Of a stretch of 17,949 nt of DNA, positions 1 through 6,276 are shown piece after piece. Both the position numbers and the translations under genes were made by a program. This DNA comes from Desulfonatronum sp. Lineage in GTDB: Bacteria; Desulfobacterota; Desulfovibrionia; Desulfovibrionales; Desulfonatronaceae. The stretch covers positions 1 through 17,949 of the forward strand of contig SKYX01000233.1 in NCBI GenBank assembly GCA_007127655.1. Direction: 5' to 3'. Position 1 is the stretch's first letter; each line of letters opens with the position of its first letter. Below the pieces are notes generated by a model that ran no database searches, was not told the origin of the DNA, and saw only the letters and a program-made list of their open reading frames with translations.

Positions 1-478
1 TCCGCTTGCGGCCCTTGTCCTTGTGGTAGGCGGCGATGATCATCGCTCCGGTCAGCTCGCCGTGGGACCCGGCCATGGGGTGGACCGTGAAACCGGCCAT
101 GCCCGTGATTTCGCAGAGCAGGCGTTCGGTCTCGAAAATAACTTCCAATGCTCCTTGGGCGAAATGGCCCGCGCCCCGGAACTGGGGCACCAGCGGGTGC
201 AGGCGGCTGAAGCCCGGCAGGGCCGCGGCCTGCTCAATGAACTTGGGGTTGTACTTCATGGTGCAGGAGCCCAGGGGGTAAAAGTGGCTGTCCACGCCGA
301 AATTGAGCCGAGACAACCGTGTGAAGTGGCGGACCACGTCCAACTCACCCACCTGGGGCAGGCAGGGCAGTCCGTCCCGGGCCAGCTCCTGGGGGATCAA
401 GCCGGTCAAATCTTTCTTCAGCTCCCGCAGGCCAACGCCGGGGCGTCCGGAAACGGATTGCTCGAATATGGTTTTCAT
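1..478 (-). CDS. gcvPB: Glycine dehydrogenase (decarboxylating) subunit 2, partial (C-terminus beyond window)
   Basis: PLP-binding half of the two-subunit P-protein of the glycine cleavage system, which decarboxylates glycine and passes the aminomethyl group to lipoyl-GcvH. Only the first 159 codons are visible; the frame is open to base 1. The translation starts MKTIFEQSVSGRPGVGLREL and carries the family signatures FYPLGSCTMKYNP (residues 66-78) and GSHGELTG (137-144). The PLP lysine lies in the missing part. The ATG (476-478) overlaps the gcvPA stop as ATGA, so the two subunits are probably translated in a coupled way in equal amounts. Family assignment is firm from these motifs. Confidence 0.93.
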   Translation of the reverse strand, partial: MKTIFEQSVSGRPGVGLRELKKDLTGLIPQELARDGLPCLPQVGELDVVRHFTRLSRLNFGVDSHFYPLGSCTMKYNPKFIEQAAALPGFSRLHPLVPQFRGAGHFAQGALEVIFETERLLCEITGMAGFTVHPMAGSHGELTGAMIIAAYHKDKGRKR

Positions 479-1806
479 AACGCGCCTCCCAGCAGCTCCT
501 TGAGGATGCCGATGTCTTCGCGGGTGTTTTTTTCGGTGCAGGCGATGAGCAGGACGTTTTCCAGTCCGGGGTAGTAGCGGCCCAGTGGAAAGCCGGGCAG
601 GAAGCCGCGCCGGGTCAGGCGATCCATGACGTGGTAGGCGGGCTTGGGCAGGACCAGGGCGAACTCGTTGGCAAAAGGCCGTTGGCTGAGCAGTTCGGTG
701 CCAGGGAGCTTGAGCAGGCGTCTGGCCGCGTAGTGGGCCAGCTCGGAGCAGTGCGTGGCGGTGTTGGCCAGCCCCTGGGGACCCATCAGGCAGAGGTAGG
801 TGATGGCGCGCAGGGCGCAGAGGGCCTGGTTGGAGCAGATGTTGGAAGTGGCTTTTTGGCGGCGGATATGCTGCTCCCGGGCCTGGAGGGTCAGGACGTA
901 ACCGGTTCGGCCTTGGGAGTCGGTGGTCCGCCCAACGATCCGGCCGGGCATCTGGCGGATCAGGGCCTTGGCGCAGGCCATCATGCCCAGATAGGGCCCG
1001 CCGAAACTCAGAGGCAGGCCCAGGCTCTGTCCCTCGGCCGTGGCAATGTCCGCGCCCATGACTCCGGGCGTCTTCAGGATGGCCTGCATCAGCGGGTAGA
1101 CGGAGATGATGTTCAGGGCGCCCTGGGACCGGGCATGGGTGAACAGGCCGGAGAAGTCCTCAAGGACGCCGAAGAAATTCGGGTTCTGGACGATAATCGC
1201 CGCGGTATCGGTATCCACTGCCGCGGACAAGGCTTTCAGGTCCGAGCCGCCTTCCCGGTGGGCGACCACGGTCATCTCCAGATGCAGGTTTGAGGTGTAG
1301 CAGTCCAGCATCCGGCGATAGATGGGGTTGACGCACTCGTCCACCACGATCTTGCGGCGTTTGGTATGGCGCACGGCCATCATCATGGCCTCGTACAGGG
1401 CGGTCCCGCCGTCGTAGACCGAGGCATTGGCGTACTCCATGTCCAGGAGACGGCAAACCGCGGTCTGGTATTCGAAAATGGCCTGGAGCGACCCCTGTGA
1501 GGCCTCTGGCTGGTAGGGGGTGTAGGCTGTGGCGAACTCGCCGCGGGAGGTCAGAAAATCCACCGCAGCGGGAATGGCGTGGTCGTAAAAGCCCGCGCCC
1601 AGAAACCCCACCAGCCGGGTGTTGTTTTTCTCCGCCAGGGTTTCCAGTTGGCGCATGACCTCGTGCTCGCCGAGGCCTTCGGGCAGGTCGAAACTTTTGG
1701 GATGCAGGGCCTCGGGGATCTCCGCGAACAGGTCGTCCATGCCGGCGACGCCGATAACGTCCAGCATGCGGCGCTGTTCGTCCGGGGTATGGGGAATGTA
1801 GGGCAT
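475..1806 (-). CDS. gcvPA: Glycine dehydrogenase (decarboxylating) subunit 1
   Basis: First subunit of the split P-protein of glycine cleavage, working with GcvPB in the cytoplasm. From the ATG at 1806 it has 443 residues, the usual length for this subunit, and begins MPYIPHTPDEQRRML, close to the family start. Other conserved stretches are FLGAGFYDH (68-76), YTPYQPEASQG (95-105) and ANASVYDGGTALYEA (126-140). A longer frame begins at a GTG at 1830 and would overlap gcvH by 16 nt; I prefer the ATG because its N-terminus matches the family. It lies 8 nt after gcvH and overlaps gcvPB by 4 nt, so gcvH-gcvPA-gcvPB form one unit. The ribosome binding site is weak. Confidence 0.95.
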   Translation of the reverse strand: MPYIPHTPDEQRRMLDVIGVAGMDDLFAEIPEALHPKSFDLPEGLGEHEVMRQLETLAEKNNTRLVGFLGAGFYDHAIPAAVDFLTSRGEFATAYTPYQPEASQGSLQAIFEYQTAVCRLLDMEYANASVYDGGTALYEAMMMAVRHTKRRKIVVDECVNPIYRRMLDCYTSNLHLEMTVVAHREGGSDLKALSAAVDTDTAAIIVQNPNFFGVLEDFSGLFTHARSQGALNIISVYPLMQAILKTPGVMGADIATAEGQSLGLPLSFGGPYLGMMACAKALIRQMPGRIVGRTTDSQGRTGYVLTLQAREQHIRRQKATSNICSNQALCALRAITYLCLMGPQGLANTATHCSELAHYAARRLLKLPGTELLSQRPFANEFALVLPKPAYHVMDRLTRRGFLPGFPLGRYYPGLENVLLIACTEKNTREDIGILKELLGGAL

Positions 1807-1814
1807 GGTGAACT

Positions 1815-2195
1815 CTACTCGTCGTTGCACTCGGCAATGGTTTTGTATTCCTCAGGGGACAGCAAGCCCTGGGGCGGTGCGCTGAGCCGTACCCGGATCA
1901 TCCAGCCGGCACCGTAAGGATCCTGGTTGATTTTTTCCGGTGCGCCGTCCAGTTCGGCATTGACTTCGGTGACGGTCCCGGAAACCGGGCTGTTCAACTC
2001 GCTGGCCGCCTTGACCGACTCAATGCTGCCCATTTCCTGGCCTTGCGCCACGGTGGCGCCCACGGAGGGCAGTTCAATGAAGGTGATGTCGCCAAGCTGG
2101 CACTGGGCGAAATCCGTGATGCCCATCAGGGCTTCCTGGTCGGTGACGCGGACCCATTCGTGGGACGAGGTATAGAGCAGGTCATTGGGAATCAT
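1815..2195 (-). CDS. gcvH: Glycine cleavage system H protein
   Basis: Small lipoyl carrier (126 aa) that shuttles the aminomethyl group from the P-protein to the T-protein and is reoxidised by dihydrolipoamide dehydrogenase. The lipoyl attachment site is visible in GSIESVKAASELNSP, with the modified lysine at K62. The SSHEWVRV stretch near residue 11 is also typical. The ATG at 2195 is preceded by a clear AAGGAG Shine-Dalgarno 8-13 nt upstream. It is the first of three glycine cleavage genes in the order H-PA-PB; gcvT and lpd are not in the window. The 83-nt spacer before it holds a GGTTCA tandem repeat. Confidence 0.96.
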   Translation of the reverse strand: MIPNDLLYTSSHEWVRVTDQEALMGITDFAQCQLGDITFIELPSVGATVAQGQEMGSIESVKAASELNSPVSGTVTEVNAELDGAPEKINQDPYGAGWMIRVRLSAPPQGLLSPEEYKTIAECNDE

Positions 2196-2216
2196 CGAGG
2201 GGCTCCTTGGAGAGGG

Positions 2217-2291
2217 GGTTCAACGGTTCAGCGGTTCACGGTTCAACGGTTCAAGAGTTCGCGAGGCAAGGAGCAGGTTCATAACGGTTCA
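2217..2291. repeat. GGTTCA short tandem repeat between the PRPP-synthetase-like gene and gcvH
   Basis: The hexamer GGTTCA occurs at 2217, 2225, 2233, 2240 and 2248, a 7-8 nt period, with two more copies at 2276 and 2286. The last two run over the stop codon (2279-2281) of the upstream gene. A 14-nt stretch, TTCAACGGTTCAGC, reappears before rpoN near 6239-6252. The function is unknown; it could be a slippage-prone spacer or part of a dispersed repeat. Confidence 0.75.
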
Positions 2292-3196
2292 AGGATGATT
2301 CTGGCAATATCCGGGGCCAGGGAAATGACCTGGAACGGTGGTCTGCTGTGGACGGCCTCGGCTTGTTCCGGGCAGGAATCCGTGATCCAGACCGTCTCGA
2401 AATTCTCGTCCTCCAGGCGGCGCCAGCAACCGTTGGGGAAAACGCCGTGGGTGGCGAAGGCGCTGACTCGGGCTGCTCCTTTTTCCAACAGGAGGTTCTT
2501 GCATTCGATCAGGGTTGCGCCGGACATAATCAGATCGTCTACGATGAGCACGTGCCGGTCCACCGGGTCGCCTTCCTTGATCAAGACCCCGCGCCGGTCG
2601 CCTCGGCGGGCTTTGAGGCAGACGATCTGCGGAAATTCGGGAAAGAGTCGCCCGAACCGTTTCCAGGCGCCCTCGTCCGGAAAGGCGATGGACAGGTCTG
2701 GCTCGTCGCGAACCTGGTCCTTGAGGAGGTGGACCGCGGTTTCCAGTCGGGGGATCACGCTGTCGGAAAAGTAGAATCGTTCCTGCAGGGCATGGATGTC
2801 GTAAATCACGATCTGAGCCGGGCCGGACATGGTCAGGGGGATGTCCGAGAGCAGTCGGGCCAGGGTGGCCGCCGTGGCGATCTGGCCTTCTTCCTCCACC
2901 CGCTCCATGGTTCCAGTGGGAAAATAGGGCAGGATCAACTTGAAGGAGCGCACCGCGTAGCGGGGGAGCTCAAAGAGCACGGCCAATTGGGCGAACATCT
3001 CACCGGGCGTGGTCAGGGTGCTCAGGAAGGCCACGTCGCGGTTGCGCAATCCCGGGGCGTTCTCGATGCGCAGGTTGGGAAAACCGTCCCGGAAATAGGA
3101 CCAGTCGATCCGGCCCAGGGTGATTCGGTCGGGGTGGGCCGTGTGGATGCGCAGGGCCATTTCGGTCATTTGTGGACAGAAAAAGAGGTGGATCAT
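2279..3196 (-). CDS. Divergent ribose-phosphate pyrophosphokinase (PRPP synthetase-like)
   Basis: Probably makes PRPP from ribose 5-phosphate and ATP, or is a close paralogue of that enzyme (305 aa, near the usual 310). The PRPP-binding loop VLIVDDLIMSGAT (216-228) is intact. DIHALQERFYF (133-143) stands where classical enzymes have the DLHA.QIQGFF stretch. The segment PYFPTGTMERVEEEGQIATA (90-109) resembles, from memory, the plant PRS3/4 class rather than the classical Pi-activated bacterial enzyme. Its ATG (3194-3196) overlaps the stop of the pseudouridine synthase as ATGA, so it is translationally coupled. The nucleotide donor and Pi dependence cannot be read from sequence. Whether it is the only PRPP source is unknown. 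Confidence 0.82.
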   Translation of the reverse strand: MIHLFFCPQMTEMALRIHTAHPDRITLGRIDWSYFRDGFPNLRIENAPGLRNRDVAFLSTLTTPGEMFAQLAVLFELPRYAVRSFKLILPYFPTGTMERVEEEGQIATAATLARLLSDIPLTMSGPAQIVIYDIHALQERFYFSDSVIPRLETAVHLLKDQVRDEPDLSIAFPDEGAWKRFGRLFPEFPQIVCLKARRGDRRGVLIKEGDPVDRHVLIVDDLIMSGATLIECKNLLLEKGAARVSAFATHGVFPNGCWRRLEDENFETVWITDSCPEQAEAVHSRPPFQVISLAPDIARIILEPL

Positions 3197-4032
3197 GCGG
3201 ACTCCTCGGCAAGGGTGATGTCGTGGGGAAGGTCCAGGGATGCACGCAGAGCCTTGAGTTCCCGGCTGGTCAATGGCCGACTCGCTCCAGAAGGCAGATC
3301 ACCCAGAAGAATCGGTCCCAGGGAGACGCGTTGCAGGCGGAGGATGTGCAGCCGCAGGTCACGGCACATCCGTCGGATCTGGCGGTTGACGCCCTGGCGG
3401 AGGGTCATCTCCAGAGTAACGGCGTTGTCTGGTGCTCGGGGTGAGCGGGCCTCAATGACCCGCGCCCGAACCGGCGCGAGTTGGTCCCCCTCGGCCAGAC
3501 GCATCCCGCCGAGCATGATCGCCAGTTTTTCCGAGGTGACCCGGCCTCGAACGCGGACATGGTAGATTTTGGGGTGCTCCCAGCGGGGATGTGTCATGCG
3601 CAGGGCCAGTTCTCCGTCCGTGGTCAGCAGGAGCAGGCCTTCGGAGAGCAGATCCAGCCGGCCCACGGGAAAAGGTCGGCGACCGCGAATGTCCGGCCCA
3701 AGCAGGTCCAGGACGGTCTTCCGGCCTTGGGGATCATGGGCCGTGGTGACGACACCCGGAGGCTTGTGCAGGACCAGATAGAGGTGGTCGGACGACTGGG
3801 CGGGAAGGGGGACTTCACGTCCGTGGACCCGAACATGGTCCACGGCGGGATCGACGCGGATTCCCGGTGAAGCGACCACGGTTCCGTTGACCATGACCGC
3901 CCCGGCCAGAATCAGGTCGTCCGCGGCCCGGCGGGAACAGAGCCCGGCCCGGGCCAGGGCCTTGTTCAGCCGGATGGCTTGGCCAGCCTGCAAGGTGTTT
4001 CGCTCCGAGTCCCGTGTTTCAGAATCATTCAT
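3193..4032 (-). CDS. Ribosomal large/small subunit pseudouridine synthase, RluB/RsuA family
   Basis: RsuA-family enzyme that isomerises a uridine in rRNA, most likely RluB-type acting on 23S rRNA. An S4 RNA-binding domain (RLNKALARAGLCSRRAADDL, 21-40) precedes the catalytic domain with GRLDLLSEGLLLLT (124-137), whose D127 is the expected nucleophile. RQGVNRQIRRM (212-222) is the conserved later motif. With the ATG at 4032 it has 279 residues. A TTG at 4068 would add 12 residues, but neither start has a convincing Shine-Dalgarno. It heads the minus-strand unit and overlaps the next gene by 4 nt. RluB, RluE and RluF cannot be told apart with certainty here. Confidence 0.9.
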   Translation of the reverse strand: MNDSETRDSERNTLQAGQAIRLNKALARAGLCSRRAADDLILAGAVMVNGTVVASPGIRVDPAVDHVRVHGREVPLPAQSSDHLYLVLHKPPGVVTTAHDPQGRKTVLDLLGPDIRGRRPFPVGRLDLLSEGLLLLTTDGELALRMTHPRWEHPKIYHVRVRGRVTSEKLAIMLGGMRLAEGDQLAPVRARVIEARSPRAPDNAVTLEMTLRQGVNRQIRRMCRDLRLHILRLQRVSLGPILLGDLPSGASRPLTSRELKALRASLDLPHDITLAEESA

Positions 4033-4038
4033 CCAGAA

Positions 4039-4068
4039 AGCATAGGTCCGGGTGAGCGGAGGGGTCAA
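4039..4068 (-). promoter_or_regulatory. Weak candidate sigma-70 promoter for the minus-strand unit
   Basis: Reading leftward, TTGACC (4068-4063) and TATGCT (4044-4039) are separated by 18 nt. That would put the transcript start at about 4032, the ATG of the pseudouridine synthase gene, giving a leaderless or nearly leaderless message. This agrees with the lack of a Shine-Dalgarno there. Both boxes deviate from consensus and the spacer is long, so this is only a candidate. Confidence 0.22.
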
Positions 4069-4159
4069 GGCTTGGAGGAATTCCTGTGCCCAGTGACTGC
4101 ATTGCTGGTTTGACCCAATGGCATGGGGCGTTTATAGGCGTTGTTCGGTACTGCGGGGG

Positions 4160-4188
4160 GGAGGGGCGGGTTTGAAACCCGCCCCTCC
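4160..4188. repeat. Perfect GC-rich palindrome (REP-like hairpin, AGGGGC family)
   Basis: The arms GGAGGGGCGGGTTT (4160-4173) and AAACCCGCCCCTCC (4175-4188) are exact reverse complements around a single G, giving a very stable hairpin in the divergent spacer. No T-run follows on either strand, so it is not a canonical terminator. The outer (G/T)AGGGGC word recurs in the palindromes at 8805 and 12917. Confidence 0.8.
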
Positions 4189-4196
4189 GCAGGCTT

Positions 4197-4244
4197 CATA
4201 TCTGGTGAAAACGCAGGCCGCATATCCGGTGAAATCCAGGCAAT
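4197..4244. repeat. Two adjacent 24-nt imperfect direct repeats upstream of the candidate sigma-54 site
   Basis: Copy 1 is 4197-4220 and copy 2 is 4221-4244. Both start CATATC(T/C)GGTGAAA and contain CAGGC near the end. They lie roughly 40-85 nt before the start predicted from the GG-N10-GC element, so they could be activator sites. They could equally be a remnant duplication. No known binding consensus is recognised. Confidence 0.5.
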
Positions 4245-4255
4245 GAGATACACGC

Positions 4256-4271
4256 TGGCAAATAAATGGCA
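4256..4271 (+). promoter_or_regulatory. Candidate sigma-54 (-24/-12) promoter ahead of lptC-lptA-lptB-rpoN
   Basis: The sequence TGGCAAATAAATGGCA has GG at 4257-4258 and GC at 4269-4270, the exact GG-N10-GC spacing of sigma-54 promoters. Against TGGCACG-N4-TTGCA it differs at three positions, including the first G of the second box where T is expected. Transcription would start near 4282, leaving a leader of about 80 nt before lptC. The operon downstream encodes sigma-54 itself, so autoregulation is possible. No activator gene is visible. Confidence 0.35.
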
Positions 4272-4363
4272 ACCAATTCTGAACCATCCCAAAATCAGTA
4301 CTCGATTTTCTCTTGCAAAGATTGTACTCTTCATTTTTTTATCGATTCAAAACAGGGGGGGGC

Positions 4364-4927
4364 ATGCGTCGGAAAGCTATTGCCGGGGCGTTGATCCTAT
4401 TCTTCTTCGTCGGTTTGTATTTCTTTTCCGGTGATGCACCCGAGGAACGGCGTACCGTCGGTCCCATTGTCGGCGAAGCGGACACGGACGTGAGCATGAG
4501 CGGCGTGGAAATGCGTTTGGGCCAGGAGGGGCGGACCCTGTGGACTTTGCGGGCTCTGTCCGCGTCCTACGACCAGGGCCAGCAGGTGGTGCTGCTTAGC
4601 TCCCCGAACATCGTAAAAAGCCTGGATGGTCGGGACATTCCCGTGATCGTCAGCGCTCCTCTGGGGGAGGTGGATCAGGCCACCAGCGACATCCGGCTTT
4701 GGTCCGGAGTGCATATGGAACATGGTCCGACCTACCTCAATTCCGACGAGGCCGTTTTCGTGCAGGTGGATGAAACCATTTTTCTCTACGGGGACATCCT
4801 CCTGGACCGCCAAGGATTGCAATTGCGCTCGAAACGGGGCGATGTGGACCTGCACACCTGGGTGGTCAACGCCGAGGGTGGTGTGGAAGTCATCATCGCC
4901 AAAGACAGTTTTATGCACGGGTTGTAA
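4364..4927 (+). CDS. lptC: LPS export ABC transporter periplasmic protein LptC
   Basis: Bitopic inner-membrane protein (187 aa) that receives lipopolysaccharide from the LptB2FG transporter and hands it to LptA. A single N-terminal membrane segment (about residues 5-22, AIAGALILFFFVGLYFF) is followed by a periplasmic LptC beta-fold domain. The sequence itself is weakly conserved, so much of the call rests on the immediately following lptA and lptB. The ATG at 4364 follows a G-rich stretch (AGGGGGGGGC) that can act as Shine-Dalgarno; a TTG at 4313 in the same frame is less likely. It is the first gene of the plus-strand operon. lptF and lptG are not in the window. Confidence 0.85.
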   Translation: MRRKAIAGALILFFFVGLYFFSGDAPEERRTVGPIVGEADTDVSMSGVEMRLGQEGRTLWTLRALSASYDQGQQVVLLSSPNIVKSLDGRDIPVIVSAPLGEVDQATSDIRLWSGVHMEHGPTYLNSDEAVFVQVDETIFLYGDILLDRQGLQLRSKRGDVDLHTWVVNAEGGVEVIIAKDSFMHGL

Positions 4928-5491
4928 GTGGAAGCTCGGTTTTCATTGACCCGGCTTTTGTGGGTCACGTTTCCGGTCGTCTTGGTCGCGCTGTTCCTGT
5001 TTTCCGGCTGGAGTTCTTCCGCGGAAGATGATGCCATTCCGACGCGGATCACGGCCGAGCGATTGCGCTACTCCCATCGCGATCACCAGATCGAGTTCAT
5101 CGGAGACGTGCGGGTGGACAGGCCGAATTTTCAGTTACGTTCAGAGCGACTGGTGGTGCTTTTGCGAACCCTGCCCCGGGAGGCTCGCCCCGAGGACATG
5201 GCTCCGGAGCAGGACATGGAAGCTCAAGTGGACATTGAACAAATGATTGCCTTTGGTCAGGTCTTTCTAAAGCATGAGGACCGTGTTGGTCACGGCGACA
5301 TGGCCACCTATTGGGTGGACCAGGGCGTCCTGCGCCTGGAGGGCAACGCCCGTGTGGAAGAAGGCGGGACCCGATTGGAAGGCAACGTGATCACGCTCAA
5401 TGTTGAAGAAAGAGAGGTGGATGTGCAGGGACGCACCGATCGTCGAGTGGAAGGAATGTTTCTTTTGCCTCGGGAACAGGGGGCGCGGTGA
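4928..5491 (+). CDS. lptA: LPS transport periplasmic protein LptA (OstA-like)
   Basis: Periplasmic bridge protein (187 aa) whose beta-jellyroll repeats carry LPS between LptC and outer-membrane LptD. A signal peptide is visible (hydrophobic LLWVTFPVVLVALFLFSGW, cleavage probably near SSA/ED, residue 32). The OstA-like pattern follows: ITAERLRYSHRDHQIEFIGD near residues 41-60, then FGQVFLKHEDRVGHGD and VLRLEGNARVEEGGTRLEGN. The start is a GTG directly abutting the lptC stop, with no strong Shine-Dalgarno, so translation probably depends on coupling. Its stop overlaps the next start as GTGA. Confidence 0.88.
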   Translation: MEARFSLTRLLWVTFPVVLVALFLFSGWSSSAEDDAIPTRITAERLRYSHRDHQIEFIGDVRVDRPNFQLRSERLVVLLRTLPREARPEDMAPEQDMEAQVDIEQMIAFGQVFLKHEDRVGHGDMATYWVDQGVLRLEGNARVEEGGTRLEGNVITLNVEEREVDVQGRTDRRVEGMFLLPREQGAR

Positions 5492-6213
5492 AAGCCCTTC
5501 TCTCCGGCAAGAGCCTGCGCAAAAGCTTCGGGCAGAAAGAGGTGGTCCGGGATATTTCCATCCGGGTCGAGCAGGGGGAGATCGTCGGCCTGTTAGGCCC
5601 CAACGGAGCTGGGAAGACTACCACGTTTTACATGCTGGTCGGGGTGATCAAGCCCACCAGTGGGGTGGTGGACCTGGACGGAAGGCGGATCACCACCTGG
5701 CCGCTGCATGAACGGGCCCGGTTGGGGTTAAGCTACCTGCCCCAGGAGAGTTCCGTCTTTAAAAAACTGACCGTGATGCAGAATTTGCAGATCATTCTGG
5801 AGTACACGGACTTCACCCCGGCCATGCAGCGCAGAAAGGCCGAGGCCCTGCTGGTGGAACTGGGCATCGCCAAGCTGGCCGACCAGAAAGCCATGTTTCT
5901 CTCCGGCGGGGAGCGCCGCCGCCTGGAAATCGCCCGGGCCCTGATCCGCAATCCGAAATTCATGTTGCTGGACGAACCCTTCGCGGGCATTGATCCCCTG
6001 GCCGTGGACGACATCCAGGAGATCGTCATGTCCCTCAAGGAGCGGGGGATCGGGGTGTTGATTTCGGATCACAACGTTCGCGAAACGCTGAAGATTTGCG
6101 ACAGGGCGTCCATCGTCTTCGAAGGGCGGGCCATTTTTGAAGGATCGCCGGAGGCCATCGTGGCCGATTCCATCGCTCGAAAGGTCTATCTCGGTGAGGA
6201 CTTTTGCTTATGA
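5488..6213 (+). CDS. lptB: LPS export ABC transporter ATP-binding protein LptB
   Basis: Cytoplasmic ATPase (241 aa) that powers LPS extraction together with LptF and LptG. All ABC motifs are present: Walker A GPNGAGKT (37-44), Q-loop Q86, signature LSGGE (138-142), Walker B FMLLDEP (158-164) with FAGIDPLAV after it, and the H-loop H195 in LISDHNVRET. The start is GTG at 5488, overlapping the lptA stop by 4 nt. The order lptC-lptA-lptB-rpoN matches many proteobacteria, which supports LptB over a branched-chain amino acid transporter ATPase. Confidence 0.96.
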   Translation: MKALLSGKSLRKSFGQKEVVRDISIRVEQGEIVGLLGPNGAGKTTTFYMLVGVIKPTSGVVDLDGRRITTWPLHERARLGLSYLPQESSVFKKLTVMQNLQIILEYTDFTPAMQRRKAEALLVELGIAKLADQKAMFLSGGERRRLEIARALIRNPKFMLLDEPFAGIDPLAVDDIQEIVMSLKERGIGVLISDHNVRETLKICDRASIVFEGRAIFEGSPEAIVADSIARKVYLGEDFCL

Positions 6214-6276
6214 TCGAACAACAATCGGGAATGACTTTTCAACGGTTCAGCCCAATCATGGAGGCGAAAACGCGAC

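Noticed and set aside
2348..3565. A 405-codon plus-strand frame opposite the PRPP-synthetase-like and pseudouridine synthase genes
   Set aside because: It spans two well-supported minus-strand genes and their junction, and its translation is low-complexity G/D/Q/V-rich with no family motif.
4065..4334. An 89-codon minus-strand frame in the divergent spacer
   Set aside because: Its residues simply translate the GC palindrome and the 24-nt direct repeats, giving a repeated SPDM(R/K)PA; it has no ribosome site and overlaps likely regulatory DNA.
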